9,829 bases of DNA from contig DVOL01000055.1 of the NCBI GenBank assembly GCA_018713505.1, positions 1-9,829 of the forward strand, read 5' to 3'. Numbering within the stretch: the stretch's first letter is position 1; the number at the start of each line of letters is the position of its first letter. The notes beneath the pieces are model-generated. The model saw only the letters and a list, made by a program, of their open reading frames with translations, was not told where the DNA came from and ran no database searches. The stretch comes from Faeciplasma avium. GTDB taxonomy: Bacteria > Bacillota > Clostridia > Oscillospirales > Ruminococcaceae. Below are positions 7,245-9,829 of this stretch, in pieces. The translations under genes and the position numbers were made by a program.

Positions 7245-7275
7245 AAAAAGTGGCGGCCAGAAAAATCTGACCGCC
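7245..7275 (-). terminator. Intrinsic terminator of the purine permease gene
   Basis: On the minus strand GGCGGTCAGA (7275-7266) pairs with TCTGGCCGCC (7261-7252) over 10 bp with one G-U pair and a TTTT loop, followed two bases later by TTTTT (7249-7245). It begins 37 nt after the permease stop codon and separates this gene from the GH94 promoter. Confidence 0.85.
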
Positions 7276-7312
7276 CTTTGCGTTTTAATAATCCTATACC
7301 GGGTCTTTGCGC

Positions 7313-8740
7313 CTACATCGTTACAAAGACGAATCTAAGAACGAAGAGGGCTGCTATAACAGTAATCGGGATATCCTTTTTCTTGTACTTCCCGGTAAAG
7401 AGGGAGATAAGAACATAGGCTATAGCTCCGATTCCGATACCGTTTGAAATCGAATAGGTAAGAGGCATCATGACAAGCGCCAGGAATGCGGGGACGGCGC
7501 TGGCAAGGTCGTTCATGTCAACCTTTGCAAAGCTCTTTAGCATCAATACTCCGACATAGATAAGCGCAGGAGCAGTAGCGCATGCCGGAACAAGCGACGC
7601 AACAGGGCTTAGGAACAGGCATACGGCAAAGCAGATTGCTACTACTAGGCTTGTAAGACCCGTCCTTCCTCCGGCTCCGACTCCGGCGGCCGACTCAACA
7701 TAGGTGGTGACCGTCGAGGTTCCGAATACCGAGCCTGCAACCGTCGCAATGGCGTCGCTGGTCATGCACTCGTTTACGCTTATCGGGTCGCCGTTATCGT
7801 CAAGCATATCAGCCTGGGAGGCTGTGCCGTAGAGGGTGCCTATGGTGTCGAACATGTCGACGAGGCAGAAGGTTATAATCAGCATTATAGTCGAGAAGAT
7901 GGCTCCAAGACCCTCGCCGGAGAAGGCGTTTGCCCATGACTGGGGCTTGAAGGCTGCCGCAAGTCCTATCGAGGCAAAGTCCTTGAAGGTAGCGCCGACC
8001 TGGCTCATATCAAATGAGAATACGCTTCCGGGGAGGATATAGTAGATGACGGTTATCGCCAAAATGGTGATAAGCACCGAGCCCTTTACCTTGAACTTCT
8101 CCAAAACGGCTATGAGAAGAAGTCCCGCAAGCGCCAAAAGGGCAGGCATGGCGGTCTCGAAGAAGGTGCCGTTGTTTATAGCTCCGTGGATGTCGACAAA
8201 CTGGACCAGGGTGTACTGGTTGGTCTGGATGATTCCGACATTCTGGAAGCCGATGAATGCGATAAACAGACCGATTCCGGCGGGGATAGCCTTCTTGAGG
8301 CAGTCAGGAAGCGCTCTTGCTATCTTCGACCTGAGTCCTGTAACCGAAATCAGCAGGAAGATAAGTCCTGAGATTAGGATTATTACAAGGCCGGACTGAT
8401 ACCCCTCGATGACATCGCTGCCGCTTATTACGGCGGGAAGCACGAAGGAAACGAAGAAGAAGGAGTTAAGTCCCATGCCGCATGCCTGAGCAAACGGCAT
8501 CTTCGCATAGAGCGACATAAGCAATGTGCCTATTACCGCTCCCAGTATCGAGGCGACATAGACTGCGTTCCAAATCTGCTGGAAGGCAGGGTCTGCGTTT
8601 TCCGCAAGATGATTAAAGCTGACTATCTGGTTGGGGTTGGTTATTACAATGTAAGCCATTGCAAAGAATGTCGTCAACCCGGCGATTATCTCCGTCCTGA
8701 CGGTTGAGCCACGCTCGGAGATTTTAAAAAACTTGTCCAA
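7313..8740 (-). CDS. AzgA/PbuG-type purine (hypoxanthine/guanine/adenine) permease
   Basis: Polytopic inner-membrane transporter of the NCS2 superfamily, AzgA/PbuG branch (COG2252), expected to import purine bases by proton symport for salvage. There are 475 residues, normal for the family. Diagnostic segments are the N-terminus KFFKISERGSTVRTEIIAG (3-21), FAMAYIVITNPNQI (26-39), GMGLNSFFF (88-96), the substrate/ion segment DMFDTIGTLYG (295-305), GTSTVTTYVESAAGV (340-354) and GGRTGLTS (357-364). About 12-14 hydrophobic helices run from ~16 to ~473, with a short basic loop KYKKKD at 451-456. The start is a TTG: there is no in-frame ATG near the family N-terminus and an in-frame TGA lies three codons upstream. 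AGGAG (8756-8752) precedes it by 11 nt, a rather long gap. It is flanked by terminators on both sides and so is monocistronic. Exact base preference cannot be read from sequence. Confidence 0.92.
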   Translation of the reverse strand: MDKFFKISERGSTVRTEIIAGLTTFFAMAYIVITNPNQIVSFNHLAENADPAFQQIWNAVYVASILGAVIGTLLMSLYAKMPFAQACGMGLNSFFFVSFVLPAVISGSDVIEGYQSGLVIILISGLIFLLISVTGLRSKIARALPDCLKKAIPAGIGLFIAFIGFQNVGIIQTNQYTLVQFVDIHGAINNGTFFETAMPALLALAGLLLIAVLEKFKVKGSVLITILAITVIYYILPGSVFSFDMSQVGATFKDFASIGLAAAFKPQSWANAFSGEGLGAIFSTIMLIITFCLVDMFDTIGTLYGTASQADMLDDNGDPISVNECMTSDAIATVAGSVFGTSTVTTYVESAAGVGAGGRTGLTSLVVAICFAVCLFLSPVASLVPACATAPALIYVGVLMLKSFAKVDMNDLASAVPAFLALVMMPLTYSISNGIGIGAIAYVLISLFTGKYKKKDIPITVIAALFVLRFVFVTM

Positions 8741-8774
8741 AATCTGTCACACTCCTATATTTCTATTCATGACC

Positions 8775-8801
8775 GGCACAGCATTTCCCCGCTGCTGCGC
8801 C
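8775..8801 (-). repeat. Leader hairpin upstream of the purine permease
   Basis: On the minus strand GGCGCAGCA (8801-8793) pairs with TGCTGTGCC (8783-8775), 9 bp with one G-U, around the loop GCGGGGAAA. It lies ~20 nt before the AGGAG and ~35 nt before the TTG start. No T run follows, so it is not a terminator, and it does not resemble the purine riboswitch often found before pbuG-type genes in Firmicutes. Function unknown. Confidence 0.45.
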
Positions 8802-8818
8802 TAAGAGTCACTGCATAT

Positions 8819-8847
8819 AGTTTAACCCCTTTGTCGAAAAAAAGCAA
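8819..8847 (-). promoter_or_regulatory. Possible weak promoter of the purine permease
   Basis: On the minus strand TTGCTT (8847-8842), a 17-bp spacer, then TAAACT (8824-8819), inside a conspicuously AT-rich stretch (8819-8905). The -35 matches only 3 of 6 consensus bases and the -10 only 4 of 6. A promoter is expected here because a terminator lies just upstream, but this exact placement is tentative. A TATAAT at 8898-8893 has no acceptable -35. Confidence 0.3.
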
Positions 8848-8940
8848 CACAATATTAAAAAAGTCACATTTTGTTCACGATTAATTTAAACTATTATAAA
8901 AGTTTACGCACCGTCAGCCGAGATAAAACGGTGAAAAGAG

Positions 8941-8973
8941 AAAAACCGGGAGACCGCATTTTGTGGTCTCCCG
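8941..8973 (-). terminator. Intrinsic terminator after the CotJC/Mn-catalase remnant
   Basis: On the minus strand CGGGAGACC (8973-8965) and GGTCTCCCG (8955-8947) form a perfect 9-bp stem with a 9-nt loop, followed by GTTTTTCTCTTTT. It starts 22 nt after the stop at 8995. It is evidently the original terminator of the interrupted host gene. Confidence 0.88.
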
Positions 8974-8994
8974 TAATTTATCCGCCCGCAGGGG

Positions 8995-9186
8995 TTATTT
9001 GTCAAAGCTTGGGTTAAAGGCGTAGAAGTTTTTGGAATCTAGCTGGTCGGTGACCATTCTAAGGGCTTCGCCGAAGCGCTGGAAGTGGACTATCTCCCTT
9101 TCCCTAAGAAACTTTATTACATCTCTGACATCCGGGTCGTCGACAAGGCGAAGGATGTTGTCATAGGTCAGCCTCGCCTTTTGCTC
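8995..9186 (-). pseudogene. 3' fragment of a CotJC/manganese-catalase family gene, interrupted by a mobile element
   Basis: About 63 codons, EQKARLTYDNILRL to the end NFYAFNPSFDK, match the C-terminal third of clostridial CotJC/manganese-catalase proteins (usually ~190-200 residues; ferritin-like fold, found in the spore coat or as a peroxide-detoxifying enzyme). FLREREIVHFQRFGEA carries the last conserved His ligand, and the Glu of EQKAR is in the position of a metal-ligand Glu. The earlier Glu, Glu and His ligands and the whole N-terminal helical part are missing, so the fragment cannot be active alone. The frame stays open to an ATG at 9288, but those upstream codons lie in the recombinase gene in another frame and are not catalase-like, so this is not a real start. 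A native terminator follows. The 5' part presumably lies on the far side of the element, outside the window. Confidence 0.85.
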
Positions 9187-9188
9187 TG

Positions 9189-9209
9189 GTGCAACTGCAT
9201 AAGTGCAAC
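9189..9209 (-). repeat. GTTGCAC direct repeat at the element junction (candidate attachment-site half)
   Basis: On the minus strand GTTGCAC occurs twice, at 9209-9203 and 9195-9189, with 14-nt periodicity, separated by TTATGCA. It sits between the recombinase stop (9215) and the first clearly catalase-like codon (GAG, 9186-9184). It may be part of the recombinase binding site. A GA dinucleotide at 9186-9185 falls exactly where homology starts, and GA is the crossover dinucleotide known for TnpX/TndX-type recombinases. The repeat is seen; its role is inferred. Confidence 0.45.
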
Positions 9210-9214
9210 ATTTA

Positions 9215-9829
9215 TTAGAAATTCCAGTGAATTTCAATAGGAACATCCCATGTTCCGGGTATTCTTCTGCCGACTGATATGTAATCAATCAGCGTTTCAA
9301 CCATTTCACGGTTAAGGTGTTCAAGGTTAGTGTATTGCTCGATCAGCTCACGCCGGTTGTCGCCAACTGCGATTTTTTCGTCTATCTCACACAACTGCTT
9401 TTCACCATCTAAAGCCACTCTCTCAAGACGTTCTTTTTGTGTGACAAAGTCTTTCGATAACTCAGCAAAATCGCTATCGGTTATTAAGCCTTTAACCTTA
9501 TCCATATAAAGCTCTTTGATACCTTTTGCATATTCTTCGATCTTTTTGCGATATGCTGCAAGGTCTTGGAGTATGCGGTTTTTTTGTGCTTGCAGGTTGT
9601 TGCAAAATTCTATATTCTGCTCCAGCTCATCTTTATCAAGGTACTCTTGAGATAAACGGTTCAGTTCGGCTATTACAAGCTGTTCCAAACGGTCGACCGA
9701 TATGAACGATCCGATACAGGAATCCTTGGATACATGGTAGTTAGAGCACCGCAAAAAATGCTTGCCTCTGCTTTTTGATGAACGCATAATATATCCGCAA
9801 TGAGCACAACGTGCTTTTCTTGCAAACAG
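9215..9829 (-). CDS. Large serine recombinase, C-terminal part (partial at window edge)
   Basis: The last 204 residues of a large serine recombinase; the catalytic N-terminal resolvase domain and DNA-binding Recombinase domain lie beyond the right edge. The frame is open to the last base and reads in with LFARKARCAHCG, so the ATG at 9787 is internal and not the start. A zinc ribbon is formed by Cys8, Cys11, Cys28 and Cys38 of the visible part (CAHC, RCSNY, SCIG). Residues ~50-150 are charged and helical, the coiled-coil region of this class, followed by REMVETLIDYISVG and the terminal PGTWDVPIEIHWNF, characteristic of the DUF4368-type end seen in clostridial TnpX-like recombinases. These enzymes excise and integrate elements by cutting both attachment sites at a 2-bp crossover. 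No frameshift or stop is seen. The gene is AT-richer than its neighbours and ends 28 nt from the inferred junction. Confidence 0.93.
   Translation of the reverse strand: MFARKARCAHCGYIMRSSKSRGKHFLRCSNYHVSKDSCIGSFISVDRLEQLVIAELNRLSQEYLDKDELEQNIEFCNNLQAQKNRILQDLAAYRKKIEEYAKGIKELYMDKVKGLITDSDFAELSKDFVTQKERLERVALDGEKQLCEIDEKIAVGDNRRELIEQYTNLEHLNREMVETLIDYISVGRRIPGTWDVPIEIHWNF

Larger units (their letters stand above)
9187..9829 (-). mobile_element. Edge of a large-serine-recombinase element inserted in the CotJC/Mn-catalase gene
   Basis: Catalase-like coding sequence ends abruptly near 9186. Beyond it lie a short repeat-containing segment and then a serine recombinase gene whose stop is ~28 nt from that point. 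Base composition drops across the boundary (26 of 60 G+C in 9541-9600 against 35 of 60 in 7741-7800). A recombinase at the extreme end of its element, next to the attachment site, is the standard layout for elements of the TnpX/TndX and phage-integrase type. The far end and cargo are not in view, so element type (transposon, prophage, skin-like) and size are unknown. Confidence 0.75.

Noticed and set aside
8863..8879. CRP-like site (two GTGA motifs) upstream of the permease
   Set aside because: The GTGA motifs are direct rather than inverted, so they do not form the required palindrome.
9187..9288. N-terminal extension of the CotJC fragment from ATG 9288, giving a 97-residue protein
   Set aside because: The first ~34 codons read the recombinase 3' end in a different frame and show nothing catalase-like. 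The open frame across the junction is fortuitous.
9215..9787. A complete 190-residue protein starting at ATG 9787
   Set aside because: The frame continues upstream to the window edge and encodes the first two cysteines of the recombinase zinc ribbon, so ATG 9787 is an internal methionine of a truncated gene.

Overview
The window looks like chromosomal DNA from a Gram-positive, probably anaerobic bacterium of the Clostridia (Ruminococcaceae/Oscillospiraceae-like). The evidence is strong AGGAGG-type ribosome sites, a clostridial-type NadE, a small cysteine-containing protein of a type I associate with Clostridia, a CotJC/manganese-catalase C-terminus and a clostridial large serine recombinase. 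Most genes are fairly GC-rich (35 of 60 bases in the line 7741-7800) and use AGG/AGA for arginine. The last ~0.6 kb at the right edge is visibly AT-richer (26 of 60 in 9541-9600) and looks foreign.

Layout: (1) 23-4434, plus strand: a tight co-directional run of acetate kinase (ackA), a DUF1294 membrane protein, a 68-residue cysteine protein, NH3-dependent NAD+ synthase (nadE) and a cytoplasmic GH36 alpha-galactosidase. Gaps are 2, 14 and 20 nt, followed by a 1-4 nt overlap, and the run ends at a strong intrinsic terminator (4482-4518). (2) 4656-7052, minus strand: a GH94 disaccharide phosphorylase with its own good sigma-A promoter and a ~110-nt structured leader. It converges on the plus-strand operon. 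(3) 7313-8740, minus strand: an AzgA/PbuG-type purine permease with a TTG start and its own terminator. (4) 8995-9829, minus strand: the last third of a CotJC/manganese-catalase gene, cut off from its 5' part by the edge of a mobile element. The final ORF of that element is the C-terminal part of a large serine recombinase that runs off the window.

Metabolically the left and middle parts fit a saccharolytic fermenter. Alpha-galactosides and beta-linked disaccharides are split inside the cell (GH36 hydrolysis, GH94 phosphorolysis), and acetate kinase makes ATP at the end of fermentation. NadE and the purine permease are housekeeping functions. No sugar transporter or regulator gene is present.

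The most notable feature is the right end. A serine-recombinase element sits inside a ferritin-like CotJC/Mn-catalase gene, with the recombinase stop codon only ~28 nt from the inferred junction. This has the form of the skin-type elements that interrupt sporulation genes and are excised precisely. Whether excision restores the gene cannot be seen here because the other half lies outside the window. A second lead is the leader of the GH94 gene, which has mutually exclusive pairings and matches no riboswitch I recognise.
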